Part shown: one piece after another, positions 45,028 through 53,365 of the stretch
Numbering within the stretch: the stretch's first letter is position 1
Layout: every line of letters starts with the position of its first letter
Origin: an uncultured Coriobacteriaceae bacterium
GTDB lineage: Bacteria; Actinomycetota; Coriobacteriia; Coriobacteriales; Atopobiaceae
Assembly (NCBI GenBank): GCA_902777325.1
Contig: CACYTH010000003.1
Location: 124,001-188,000, forward strand
Direction: 5' to 3'
DNA length: 64,000 nt
Program-made: the position numbers and the translations under genes
Notes under the pieces: model-generated
Told to the model about the DNA's origin: nothing
Seen by the model: the letters and a program-made list of their open reading frames with translations, nothing else
The model's database searches: none

Positions 45028-46440
45028 GTGAACGATCTGGCACAGGCGTATCGCCAGTGGATTTTGGCGCAGCAGATTGAGGGCTGCACGCTTTCGGAGA
45101 CCGACAAGGGCAACATCGTTTTGGAGAACGACCTCGTCAAGGGCTGGGTCAACTTCTACGACATCGATGGTTCGACCATCGTCGAGCTGCGCCTCGAGCG
45201 CGTGCTCGATGGCGAGCCCGCCTTCTTCCTCCACTTCGAGCTGGAGGATCTGGTACGTGCCCAGAACCTGTTTGGCGAGATGGCCCAGGTGGTCGACGAG
45301 GTCACGCATTGCGAGGTGCGCCACGTGCTGCTGTGCTGCACCTGTGGCGTGACTACGACCTTCTTCTCCAACAAGCTCAACGAGCTTGCCCAGGGCTTTG
45401 GTGTCGACTACGACTTTACGGCGCAGCCCATCGAGTCGGCCAAGAAGAACGGTGCGCAGTATGCTGCGGTGCTGCTGGCGCCACAGGTCGGCCACCAGCG
45501 CAAGGAGGTGGCCGAGGCCCTTCCCAACGTGCCGGTCATCGAGCTTCCGGGCAAGATCTTTGGTGCCTATGATGCCGCGGCGGCGCTGCGCCTTGTGGTT
45601 GACGCGCTCTCCGGCGCTCGCTCCGCTCCATCGGAGGACACGCTCATGCCGGCGCGCGACTACGACAAGACTAAACGCGTGCTTGCCCTGAGCTACATCC
45701 ATCGCGAGGACGAGCCGACGCTGAGCTACCTCGTGCTCGACCATGGCGAGTTCGCCCTGTCGGGCATGCTGGTGCGCCGCAGCTTTACCATCGACACCCT
45801 CAAGGACTTGGCAGCCACGCTGCGCGTCGAGGGGTGGAAGACCTCGGAGTTCGATGCCATCGGCATTGCCGTGCCGGGCATCGTGGACAACGGCGTGGTC
45901 ATCAGCCACCGCAACGGCGAGGAGGTGCGCTTTGACCTGGCCGCCAAGCTCGCCGAGATCTGGCACACGCAGGTCTACGTCGACTACAACGCGTGCGCCG
46001 CGGCCGTGGGCTGCTACGTAAGCCAGGACAAGTACGATGACGTGGTGTTTCATGCGCAGGCCATCGGCGTTGCCGATGGCGAGCAGGGCTATGTGGTTGG
46101 TGGCGAGCCGCTTGTCGGCCGCGGTGGTCGCTCCGGGCATGTGGGGCCGCTCGCTCAGGGCTATGCGCTGGGCATGGGGCTTGACGATGCCGCGTGGCGC
46201 GTGAACGGCATGCGCGAGCTGGTTGCCCGCTACCTCTCCAACGTCATCTGCACGCTTGCCCCGCAGGCGATCTTCGTGTGGTGCGACCTGCTCCCCGACA
46301 TGGACGAGCTGCGCGAGGAGCTGCTCAAGACCCTGCCCATCGCGTCGATTCCCGAGCTGATAGACGTGGCCGACTACGATGGCTGCGTGCTGACGGGCGA
46401 GCTGTCGCTGTGCCTGAGGAGGCTCGCGCACAAGGGCTGA
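45028..46440 (+). CDS. PTS EIIB-like domain fused to a ROK-like kinase domain
   Basis: A 470-residue protein with three parts. Residues 1-95 are an unidentified alpha/beta domain. Residues about 97-190 match lactose/cellobiose PTS EIIB, with the phosphorylatable Cys104 in LLCCTCGVTT and LLAPQVGHQ further on. Residues about 215-470 resemble ROK proteins: GIAVPGIVDNG, GRGGRSGHVGPL and LAPQAIFVWCD. The ROK catalytic Asp position reads Asn321 (YNACAAAVG) and there is no CxCGxxGC zinc motif, so it is probably a sensor rather than a kinase. GTG start with AAAGGAG. A role as a PTS-phosphorylation-linked regulator is an inference. Confidence 0.75.
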   Translation: MNDLAQAYRQWILAQQIEGCTLSETDKGNIVLENDLVKGWVNFYDIDGSTIVELRLERVLDGEPAFFLHFELEDLVRAQNLFGEMAQVVDEVTHCEVRHVLLCCTCGVTTTFFSNKLNELAQGFGVDYDFTAQPIESAKKNGAQYAAVLLAPQVGHQRKEVAEALPNVPVIELPGKIFGAYDAAAALRLVVDALSGARSAPSEDTLMPARDYDKTKRVLALSYIHREDEPTLSYLVLDHGEFALSGMLVRRSFTIDTLKDLAATLRVEGWKTSEFDAIGIAVPGIVDNGVVISHRNGEEVRFDLAAKLAEIWHTQVYVDYNACAAAVGCYVSQDKYDDVVFHAQAIGVADGEQGYVVGGEPLVGRGGRSGHVGPLAQGYALGMGLDDAAWRVNGMRELVARYLSNVICTLAPQAIFVWCDLLPDMDELREELLKTLPIASIPELIDVADYDGCVLTGELSLCLRRLAHKG

Positions 46441-46453
46441 CATGAGGGGTGAG

Positions 46454-46516
46454 ACCTGCCACCGGGGGTAACCCCCTTTGGCAGACCTGCCAAAGGGGTT
46501 ACCCCCGGTGGCAGGT
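46454..46516. repeat. Near-perfect 63-bp palindrome
   Basis: The left arm 46454-46483 and right arm 46488-46516 are inverted repeats with one extra C in the left arm and a four-base GACC loop. It lies 14 bases after the PTS/ROK fusion gene, before the terminator at 46531. Confidence 0.9.
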
Positions 46517-46530
46517 TTGAGGACCAAAAA

Positions 46531-46565
46531 GGCGGGACAGACCTGACTGGGCCTGTCCCGCCTCT
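46531..46565. terminator. Bidirectional terminator
   Basis: GGCGGGACAG (46531-46540) pairs with CTGTCCCGCC (46553-46562), flanked by AAAAA on the left and TCTTT on the right, so it can work for both convergent genes. Confidence 0.9.
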
Positions 46566-46598
46566 TTGCGTTTGGTTGTTGCTGTCGCTTGTGTGCGC

Positions 46599-47273
46599 CT
46601 ACGCGGTGACGATGTAGGGCTGGATGGCACCGGCGACGCCAGGGATCGGCATGGTCTGCAGCCAGATGCGGCCGGGGCCGGTGAGTACGGTGTTGAAGAG
46701 GCCCTCGCCACCGAGCAGCTTGTTCTTGATGCCCTTGACCTGCTGGATGTCGATGGAGACGGAGCTCTCGAAGCCTGCGACATAGCCAGTGTCGATGATC
46801 ATCTGCTGGCCGGGCTTGAGCTGGTACTCGATCAGCTCGCCGTCGATCTCGGCGAAGGCGACGCCGTGACCGGAGAGGCGCTGCATGATGAAGCCCTCGC
46901 CGCCAAACAGGCCGGCGCCGAACTTCTTGTTGAAGAAGATATCCAGGTTCACGGTCTCCTCGGAGGCGAGGAAGGCGCTCTTCTGCAGGATCCACTCCTG
47001 GCCGCGCTCAAGGGTGATGGGGACGATCTTGCCCGGGAAGCTGGAGCCAAAGGTGATCATGCCCGGGCCACCCTGTGCGGTGTAGATGTTCTGGAACATG
47101 CTCTCGCCGGAGAAGGCCTTGGAGAACATCTTGCCGACGCCGCCGCCCTTTGTTTCCATCTGCATGTTGGGGGTCATCCAGGTCATGGAGCCCTTCTCGG
47201 TGATCATCCTCTCGCCGGACTGGAGCTGGCAGATGACAACAGGAAAGTTACCGCCGCGAATCTCGTACTGCAT
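46599..47273 (-). CDS. TIGR00266/AIM24 family protein
   Basis: A 224-residue protein of the TIGR00266/AIM24 family, which has a TRAP-like beta fold of repeated Gly-rich turns. GERMITEKGSMTWMTPN near residue 20 and SGHGVAFAEIDGELIEYQL near residue 135 are characteristic. Function is unknown in bacteria; the yeast homologue AIM24 is mitochondrial. No membrane helix or signal peptide is present. GGAGGACATT precedes the ATG. It is convergent with the PTS/ROK fusion gene. Confidence 0.85.
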   Translation of the reverse strand: MQYEIRGGNFPVVICQLQSGERMITEKGSMTWMTPNMQMETKGGGVGKMFSKAFSGESMFQNIYTAQGGPGMITFGSSFPGKIVPITLERGQEWILQKSAFLASEETVNLDIFFNKKFGAGLFGGEGFIMQRLSGHGVAFAEIDGELIEYQLKPGQQMIIDTGYVAGFESSVSIDIQQVKGIKNKLLGGEGLFNTVLTGPGRIWLQTMPIPGVAGAIQPYIVTA

Positions 47274-47417
47274 AATGTCCTCCTAGACTTATAGACTGAG
47301 ATGCCTCACGTTTAGTTGCCTGTTATACGCAGTATATGGCTAGGTTGTCTCAATAATAATTGGCGAAAACGCTTATTTCTTTGGAATGAGGTTACGCAAC
47401 CGCAGAAGGGGGTGCCC

Positions 47418-48359
47418 ATGATCGTCAATACCGGTGCGCGCACCGACACGGCGCAGTGGTATGCGCCCTGGCTGCTTAGGCGCTTTGCGGAAGGCTTTGT
47501 CTTTGTGCGCAACCCGCTCTTCCCGCACAAGGTGAGCCGCCTGGAGCTCGACCCAGCGGTCGTGGACTGCGTCGAGTTCTGCAGCAAGAACTACGCCCCG
47601 CTGCTTCCGCGTCTTGGCGAGATAACCGGCCGCTTTAACACGCACTTCCATTACACCATCACGGCCTACGGGCGCGACATCGAGCCCTTGGTGCCGAGCA
47701 TCGACGACTCGGTGGAGACCTTATATGACCTCGAGCGCATCGTCGGCGCGCGGCGCATCTGCTGGCGCTACGACCCAGTTCTTCTGAGCGACACCTACAC
47801 TATCGGGCGCCACCTCGAGACCTTCGACTATCTCTGCGGGCGTCTGTCCGGCCATGTGGACCGCTGCATCTTCTCCTTCGTGGAGCGCTACAAAAAGCTC
47901 GAGCAGAACTTTCCGGAGCTGGCCGAGATTACTCTCGCAGACCGCGACGCTCTTGCTGCGGGCCTTGGGCATATTGCCGCAGAGCATGGCATACCTATCC
48001 AGACCTGCGGAAACAACGGACTCTGGCCGCAGTATGGCATCGCGGCGAGCGGATGCACGACCTTGGCCATGCTCGGTGCGGCCAACGGGGTGGAGTTCAG
48101 GGAGCTCAGGCACAAGGGCCAGCGGGCGGGCTGTGGCTGCTTCGAGAGCCGTGACATCGGTGCCTACGACAGCTGCCCAAATGGTTGTCGGTATTGCTAT
48201 GCCAATCGCAGTCCCGAGAAGGCGCGGGAGAACTATCGTCTCAACCACGATCCTGAAAGCCCGCTGCTGCTTGGACACCTTGCGGACGGTGACGAGATCA
48301 GCTTCGCTGACCAGAGGAGCCTGCTCAAGCCGAGCCAGCAGCTGACGTTTGGCCTCTAG
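47418..48359 (+). CDS. DUF1848 family protein
   Basis: A 313-residue protein of DUF1848, a family often linked to radical-SAM-like or DNA-related enzymes of anaerobes. The C-terminal CGCFESRDIGAYDSC and CPNGCRYCYANRSPEKA carry a Cys cluster expected to bind an iron-sulfur centre, and WRYDPVLLSD near residue 115 is the barrel motif. The reaction is not known. AAGGGGGTGCCC precedes the ATG at 47418, so the 34-codon upstream extension is not used. It ends 59 bases before the convergent nitroreductase stop. Confidence 0.85.
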   Translation: MIVNTGARTDTAQWYAPWLLRRFAEGFVFVRNPLFPHKVSRLELDPAVVDCVEFCSKNYAPLLPRLGEITGRFNTHFHYTITAYGRDIEPLVPSIDDSVETLYDLERIVGARRICWRYDPVLLSDTYTIGRHLETFDYLCGRLSGHVDRCIFSFVERYKKLEQNFPELAEITLADRDALAAGLGHIAAEHGIPIQTCGNNGLWPQYGIAASGCTTLAMLGAANGVEFRELRHKGQRAGCGCFESRDIGAYDSCPNGCRYCYANRSPEKARENYRLNHDPESPLLLGHLADGDEISFADQRSLLKPSQQLTFGL

Positions 48360-48365
48360 TGAAAA

Positions 48366-48397
48366 GCGGCGCAGCAGGCCTGAGCTCGCTGCGCCGC
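48366..48397 (-). terminator. Terminator of nitroreductase gene
   Basis: GCGGCGCAGC (48366-48375) pairs with GCTGCGCCGC (48388-48397). On the minus strand it is followed by TTTTCAC, 21 bases past the nitroreductase stop, and it lies between convergent genes. Confidence 0.85.
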
Positions 48398-48418
48398 AAA
48401 ATGCAGGTGGTTGCGTGT

Positions 48419-48943
48419 CTACTCGGCCCAGAAGACGCGCCCGTCCTTGCGCGGCGCGCCTGCGGGTGCGGGCTTGTCGGAGTAGCCTAGCACGCAGTGG
48501 CCGATGCCCTCGTAGTCGCCCTCGACGCCCAGCTCGGCGAGGATGGCCTTGCCCTCGTCGGAGTCGAACTCCTCCTTGGCGCGGTGGATCCAGATGGAGC
48601 CCACGCCCAGCGACTCGGCGGCGTTCATGAGGTTGCCCATCACCAGCGCTCCGTCATAGAGGTAGGTGGGCACGGAGCGGTCGGAGAGCACCACTAGCAC
48701 GGTGCGTCCGCCGTAGAAGGGGTCAAAGCCGTCCTTGCCCATGATCTTCGCGTTCATGGCGGAGAGCCGGTCGCGCAGCTCGGGATCGGTCACCGCCACG
48801 ATGATGGGTGCCTGCTTGCCAATGCCGCTTGCCGCCCAAAGCCCGGCATCGATGATCTGCTCGATGAGCGCCTTGTCCACGGGCTTGTCATTGAAGGTGC
48901 GGATGGATCGGCGGGTTTTGAGGGTCTGGATGGTGTCGTTCAC
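48419..48943 (-). CDS. Nitroreductase family protein
   Basis: A 174-residue FMN-dependent nitroreductase. TRRSIRTFNDKPVD near the start is the FMN-binding RRSIRxF motif; LWAASGIGKQAPI and the C-terminal CVLGYSDKPAPAGAPRKDGRVFW complete the family pattern. It would reduce nitro or quinone groups with NAD(P)H, or act in flavin or redox balance. It forms a homodimer in known relatives. AGAGGAGCATC precedes the ATG. It is transcribed away from the aldo/keto reductase gene. Confidence 0.92.
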   Translation of the reverse strand: MNDTIQTLKTRRSIRTFNDKPVDKALIEQIIDAGLWAASGIGKQAPIIVAVTDPELRDRLSAMNAKIMGKDGFDPFYGGRTVLVVLSDRSVPTYLYDGALVMGNLMNAAESLGVGSIWIHRAKEEFDSDEGKAILAELGVEGDYEGIGHCVLGYSDKPAPAGAPRKDGRVFWAE

Positions 48944-49082
48944 GAGATGCTCCTCTCAAACGTATTGCATGCAAACTAATCGTACCCACAATTGAACTAG
49001 GTATGCGCGTCGCGTACGGGAGGGTCCGCGAGCGTGACGCGCGAGCAAAGCACGGGTTCGGCTACATACGTGAGGGGGAGCC

Positions 49083-50012
49083 ATGCGCTACATCGAGTAC
49101 GGACAGCAAAAGGCCAAGGTGTCCGAGGTCATCCTTGGCACCATGCGCATTTGGGAGAAGACGCCCGAGGAGGTTGCCACGCTTATCGAGTCCGCGCTTG
49201 ATGAGGGCATCAATGCGGTGGACACGGCTCCCATCTACGGGCCGAGCGAGGGCAAGATCGGCGCAGCCTTTGCACTGACGCCGGGTCTGCGCGACCGCGT
49301 GTGGCTGCAGACCAAGCTGGGCATCCGCAAGCATCCGCGGCTGGACGCCAACTACTTCGACTTCTCGCATGACTACATCATCGAGAGCGTCGAGGAGAGC
49401 CTGCGTGCCCTGCAGACCGACCACATCGACTCGCTGCTGCTGCATCGCCCCGATGCCCTGATGGTGCCCGAGGAGATCGCCGACGCCTTCCAGCAGCTGT
49501 ATGACCAGGGCAAGGTGCTCGACTTTGGCGTTTCCAACCAGAACGTGGCCATGATGCGCCGCCTGCAGCGTTACCTGCCCTTCCCGATTGCGGCCAACCA
49601 GGTGCAGCTCTCGGCAGCCTTCACGCCGGCCTTTGACAGCTTCTTCAATGTGAACATGCAGAACGAGGCCAGCCCCATGCGCGACGACGGCATCTTCGAG
49701 TATGCCTATGACCACGACCAGGCCATCCAGGCGTGGTCGGTGCTGCAGCACGGCTACTTTGGCGGCGTGTTCTTCAACAACCCCGACTACGCCGAGCTCA
49801 ACGAGGCGCTCGACCGCATTGCCGCCGACCACGACACTACCCGTACCGCCGTGGCGGTCAACTGGGTGCTGCGCTATCCTGGCAAGATGCAGGCCATCGT
49901 GGGCACCACGCGTCCGGAGCGCGTCGCGGAGGCTGCTGCGGCCTGCGACTTCGAGATGTCGCGTGAGGAGTGGTACGAGGTCTACCTTTCCGCTGGCAAC
50001 CGTCTGCCCTAA
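49083..50012 (+). CDS. Aldo/keto reductase
   Basis: A 309-residue AKR with a complete tetrad: Asp and Tyr in AVDTAPIYGPSEG, Lys in LQTKLGI, and His in LLLHRPDAL. The C-terminal GTTRPERV is the NADPH phosphate loop. It is related to the YdhF-type oxidoreductases, with unknown substrate. GAGGGGGAGCC precedes the ATG. It ends at a perfect hairpin that separates it from the convergent lectin-fold gene. Confidence 0.9.
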   Translation: MRYIEYGQQKAKVSEVILGTMRIWEKTPEEVATLIESALDEGINAVDTAPIYGPSEGKIGAAFALTPGLRDRVWLQTKLGIRKHPRLDANYFDFSHDYIIESVEESLRALQTDHIDSLLLHRPDALMVPEEIADAFQQLYDQGKVLDFGVSNQNVAMMRRLQRYLPFPIAANQVQLSAAFTPAFDSFFNVNMQNEASPMRDDGIFEYAYDHDQAIQAWSVLQHGYFGGVFFNNPDYAELNEALDRIAADHDTTRTAVAVNWVLRYPGKMQAIVGTTRPERVAEAAAACDFEMSREEWYEVYLSAGNRLP

Positions 50013-50020
50013 CCTTTGTG

Positions 50021-50063
50021 CTGCGTGACACACTAACTCCCGGGGAGTTAGTGTGTCACGCAG
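50021..50063. terminator. Perfect 20-bp stem hairpin between convergent genes
   Basis: CTGCGTGACACACTAACTCC (50021-50040) is a perfect inverted match to 50044-50063, with a three-base CGG loop. No T run follows, so it may be a palindromic repeat as much as a terminator. Confidence 0.8.
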
Positions 50064-50068
50064 CGAGC

Positions 50069-50689
50069 TTAGTCGGCGTAGCTCACCTGTAGGTTCTTGA
50101 AGTTGCCCTCGGTGCCGTTGTCCACGTAGAGGCCGACGGCGCCGTGGGCATCCGCACCGCCGAACATCTCGTCGACAACCAGAGCCGGGGTCTTCATGTC
50201 GTCCACGTAGAACTTGGCGCTTGCTTCGTCAATCTCCGCCTTGATGTGCACCCACTCGTCCAGATCGATGTCGGCCTTTGCCTCGTAGTCGGCAATGCCG
50301 CGCTCGCGGAAGTAGGCAAAGGTGTAGCCGGGGTAGGAGAAGTACTGCATCGTGTGGATGCGGCGCTGCGGCTCGGTGCAGCTGCGACCGTTGCGCGGGC
50401 GTACGTAGAAGCTCTCAAAGCGGTCGTTCTCCTCCGAGGCACGGAAGACGATGCCGATGAAGCCGCGGCAATCGATGTCCGCCCAGTGCATGAGGCGCGA
50501 CCGCACGTCTACCTCGATGGTGCCGTTGTGGAAGTCGCTATCAACGAGGCGCGCATAGGTGGGGACGTCTGGCTCGACGTTCTCCTCGGGCTTGACAACA
50601 CGGATGAGCTGCTCGCCGTCGAGTTCGACGAGGCCACAGCTTACACCAACGGGCACGAAGGTCTGATCTTGGAAGGTGATGCAGTTCAT
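50069..50689 (-). CDS. Concanavalin-A-like lectin/glucanase fold protein
   Basis: A 206-residue protein that looks like a single laminin-G/DUF1080-type beta-sandwich: FHNGTIEVDVRSRL near residue 52, RGFIGIVFRAS near residue 75, FESFYVRP, and DEWVHIKAEIDEASAKFYVDD near the end. Such domains bind or cut glycans, but no catalytic residues are obvious here. No signal peptide is present, so it is probably cytoplasmic. AAGGAGCGCTCC precedes the ATG. Its stop faces the aldo/keto reductase across the 50021 hairpin. Confidence 0.78.
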   Translation of the reverse strand: MNCITFQDQTFVPVGVSCGLVELDGEQLIRVVKPEENVEPDVPTYARLVDSDFHNGTIEVDVRSRLMHWADIDCRGFIGIVFRASEENDRFESFYVRPRNGRSCTEPQRRIHTMQYFSYPGYTFAYFRERGIADYEAKADIDLDEWVHIKAEIDEASAKFYVDDMKTPALVVDEMFGGADAHGAVGLYVDNGTEGNFKNLQVSYAD

Positions 50690-50820
50690 GGAGCGCTCCT
50701 TCTCGATACGGTTTTCCTCCCTGCCTATGATACGGGCGCGTGTGCCACCTTGGCATGATCATTAATCTGATGACTGATAACAATTCGGAAAGAATGCGGA
50801 AACGGGAGAGGAAGCGGGCC

Positions 50821-50938
50821 GTGGGACAGGTGGGACAGGTGGGTGGGACAGGGGACGTGCCTGGTGTCCCACTTTCCTGTAAGAAAGTGGGACACCAGGC
50901 ACGTCCCCTGTCCCACCCACCTGTCCCACCTGTCCCAC
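50821..50938. repeat. Perfect 56-bp stem palindrome
   Basis: The arms 50821-50876 and 50883-50938 are exact inverted repeats with a six-base CTGTAA loop. Each arm contains the GTGGGACACC unit found singly at 15936-15969 and tandem GTGGGACAG boxes. It lies just upstream of the DUF3990 gene. Confidence 0.95.
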
Positions 50939-50963
50939 CCCACCCGCGCAGATAGGAGTTGTG

Positions 50964-51547
50964 ATGGCACATATGGGAGCGTCTTTGTACGGCCAATCGG
51001 CCGAGCACCTTTGGCTCTACCACGGGTCGGATATGGCTATCGAGCGTCCCGACGTGTCGCTAAACACGGGCTTTCGGATCTGGGCCGTGGCTTCTACCTG
51101 ACCGACAACCACGATGCCGCACGGCGCAGGGCGATCACGCGAGCGCGCCGGACAGCTGCTGCCACAGGTGTGGTGTCGGTATTTGAGCTGGACGAGACGA
51201 GTCTGCCCTGGATAAGCGTCGGTGCCAGTGAGGTGCCGGCGTCCGTCGAAGGCCCCTTTGGCCTGCGCTTCGAGGCTGACGCCACAGGGCTTGCGGCATG
51301 GATCTCCTACATCAAAGCTTGTCGCAGCGGCAAGACGGCCGTCGCTGGCCTGGGAGACTCTGCCGTCGTGCGCGCATGGATTGCCACCGAGGAGGCGGAG
51401 ATGGTCTGCTCGGGTCTTGCTACCGCCGACGATCTGGTGCCGTACCTCGACGTTTCAGAGCTGCTGGTGCAGTACTGCCTGCGCGACCAAGCGTTTGCCG
51501 ACGAGTACCTCAGCTTTCTTGAGACCGAGGTCCTGCCAATCGGATGA
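50964..51547 (+). pseudogene. DUF3990 gene with a -1 frameshift
   Basis: The first 37 codons from ATG 50964 (ribosome site GATAGGAG) read LYHGSDMAIERPDVSLNTGF, matching the DUF3990 start, then run out of frame. The homology resumes in another frame as SDLGRGFYLTDNHDAARRRA. Restoring one T in the TTT at 51072-51074 rejoins them as GF-SDLGRGF. The rest, to 51547, is typical, including VSVFELDE and LEVSELL-type end. DUF3990 proteins are ADP-ribosyltransferase-fold candidates, often near DUF3791. Either a pseudogene, a sequencing slip or a phase-variable switch. Confidence 0.82.
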
Positions 51548-51663
51548 CGCGTTACGGCTGCCAAGTCTCAGACAAGGGCCGAGCGAACGAAGATGTCGGC
51601 GACATGAGTTTTCATATGGCCAGCATCGATGTAGATACCGCCGATGCCGGTTATGAGGGATAG
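51544..51663 (+). CDS. Small frame overlapping the DUF3990 stop
   Basis: A 39-residue frame beginning MTRYGCQVSDKGRANEDVGD whose ATG overlaps the DUF3990 TGA (ATGA), so it may be translationally coupled. No homology is recognised and it could be chance. It ends at TAG 51661, just before the convergent nitroreductase stop. Confidence 0.35.
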   Translation: MTRYGCQVSDKGRANEDVGDMSFHMASIDVDTADAGYEG

Positions 51664-51666
51664 GGG

Positions 51667-52416
51667 CTAGCCCCTGGGGACAAAGGTGGCCGGCGCACCT
51701 GCATTCCAGGCGCCGGCCATCCCCGCCGCCTCGGCCGCGATCTCAAAGTGCAGCTTGGCGATGCCGAGGTCGGTGTACTCAAGGTTGCGCTTGCCATAGG
51801 GCAGGGTCGCCGTCAGGCGCTCGTCCTCCCAGACAAAGACCACGGGTTGCTCGTTTACTGCCGAGGGCCCCTTGATGACGGCGTCGACGCCGGCAGCGAT
51901 CCACGCTGGAGCCTCTGCCAGCGGCACGGACCCTTGGTAGAGGGCTTCGGGCCTGCGGTCGCGCTTGCGCAGGCCCGCGCGGATGGCCCTCTGGGCAAAG
52001 GGCTGCTTGGCGGGCATGTGTCCTAGGGGAATCACGTCGTGGAGCACCTCGCCTGCGGCAAGCGGCTCGCTCACGCTTGCGCGGTCGAAGGTCCCGGCAA
52101 CCCAGCAGCTGCCAAGTCCCATCTGCGTTGCCTTGAGCACGAGCTTCTCGCCCAGATAGCCGACCTTCTCGCGCGTGGGGTTGTCGTCAGGACCAATGAG
52201 CGCGGCATAGGTGCTCACCTTGCCCGTGAACATGCGCTTGACAAGCTTGAGCCGTGCGCCACCCTCGGCAGGGCCAACGATCACAAAGCGCAGGTCGGTG
52301 CCACGGGTCAGCTCCTCGGTATATGCCCGTAGCTCATTGAGGGAGCCCTGGTCGAGGGGCTCGTCAGCGTAGGCGCGGCATGAGATGCGGGCTTCGATTG
52401 CTTCCATAGGGGTCAT
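51667..52416 (-). CDS. Nitroreductase family protein, second type
   Basis: A 249-residue protein of the TM1586-like nitroreductase branch. MEAIEARISCRAYADEPLD is the FMN-binding start, KVGYLGEKLVLKATQMGLGSCWVAGTFDR the middle block, and NLEYTDLGIAKLHFEIAAEAAG the dimer-domain end. It is longer than the 48419 enzyme, with two similar halves. The reaction is probably NAD(P)H-dependent reduction of nitro or related compounds. The gene is preceded by a weak GGAGT-type site and is transcribed in the same direction as the next gene upstream, 56 bases away. Confidence 0.85.
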   Translation of the reverse strand: MTPMEAIEARISCRAYADEPLDQGSLNELRAYTEELTRGTDLRFVIVGPAEGGARLKLVKRMFTGKVSTYAALIGPDDNPTREKVGYLGEKLVLKATQMGLGSCWVAGTFDRASVSEPLAAGEVLHDVIPLGHMPAKQPFAQRAIRAGLRKRDRRPEALYQGSVPLAEAPAWIAAGVDAVIKGPSAVNEQPVVFVWEDERLTATLPYGKRNLEYTDLGIAKLHFEIAAEAAGMAGAWNAGAPATFVPRG

Positions 52417-52472
52417 GGCAAACTCCTTGTGTCTTGGTAACGGTCGGATGCGTTATGCCTAGCCACCCGAGG

Positions 52473-53213
52473 TTACAGAGTCTGAATGAACTGCTGGACC
52501 GCCTCCACCACCTGGTCGAGGTGGGCGTGGTAGTTGTGGTCGTCGTTTTCGATGATGACGAGTTCTGCATTGGCGTACTTCTTGGCTGCCTCGAGGGAGT
52601 AGTGCACAGGTACAGCCTGGTCTTGGTCTCCGTGCACAAGGAGTACGGGGCCTAGGTAGCGCGCGATGGCACCATCCACGTCGAGCGTCTGCGCCACGCG
52701 GAAGTAGTTGCCATTGAAGGATGCCGGCCCAAAGGCAAAACGGTCGGGTATGTGGGCGGGGTCGAAGGTCATGCCAAGCATCTCGCCCCTGCGCGCCCCA
52801 TCGGCAATGACGATGGCGGGGGAGAGCGGGAAGATGGCCTTGAGGTCGTCGGGGCGCATGCCGGCCACCAGCATCGTGGTGAGCCCGCCTTGGGAGTGAC
52901 CTCCCAGGTAGAGTTCCGTGGGCCAATCGAGCGTCTTGACGTAGTCGATGACGGCCAGCACGTTGGTGATCCACTTGTAGAGCGTGTGCTCGGCAAAGTC
53001 GCCGCCGCTCTTGCCGTGGCCGTAGAGCTCGACGCGCAGGGTTGCCACGCCTACCTGGTTGAGGCCAGCGGATACAGCGACGATGTGTTCCTCCTCCATG
53101 TGGCCGGTGAGGCCGTGCAGCACGATGGCCAGCGGGCAGCGCTCAACGCCTTCTGGCCTATCCAGCTTTGCGTGCAGCTTGATGCCGTCGTTGTCGAGAT
53201 AGAACTCCTCCAT
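52473..53213 (-). CDS. Alpha/beta hydrolase, cinnamoyl-esterase-like
   Basis: A 246-residue hydrolase similar to gut-bacterial cinnamoyl/feruloyl esterases such as Lactobacillus johnsonii LJ0536. LHGLTGHMEEEH gives the oxyanion region, GGHSQGGLTTM the nucleophile Ser, GDQDQAVP the Asp and ENDDHNYHAHLD the His. An insertion around residues 130-180 resembles the lid of these enzymes. It could release phenolic acids from plant esters. GGAGGGTGAC precedes the ATG. It heads a two-gene unit with the nitroreductase. Confidence 0.88.
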   Translation of the reverse strand: MEEFYLDNDGIKLHAKLDRPEGVERCPLAIVLHGLTGHMEEEHIVAVSAGLNQVGVATLRVELYGHGKSGGDFAEHTLYKWITNVLAVIDYVKTLDWPTELYLGGHSQGGLTTMLVAGMRPDDLKAIFPLSPAIVIADGARRGEMLGMTFDPAHIPDRFAFGPASFNGNYFRVAQTLDVDGAIARYLGPVLLVHGDQDQAVPVHYSLEAAKKYANAELVIIENDDHNYHAHLDQVVEAVQQFIQTL

Positions 53214-53365
53214 GTCACCCTCCGTTCCTCAGTTCCCATCACATCACGACTATAGTGCCCAGCGGCAAAAGTCATACGAGGTTGCCAGTCAGCGGGCATG
53301 AACGGGCGGATAAGTCATATGCTTATCATTAGCGCACAAGTTATTGGCATGTGGAGGAGAAGACA

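Noticed and set aside
45028-46440. Ordinary ROK kinase or NagC-type repressor
   Set aside because: It lacks an N-terminal helix-turn-helix, the zinc motif and the catalytic Asp, and has a clear EIIB-like block instead.
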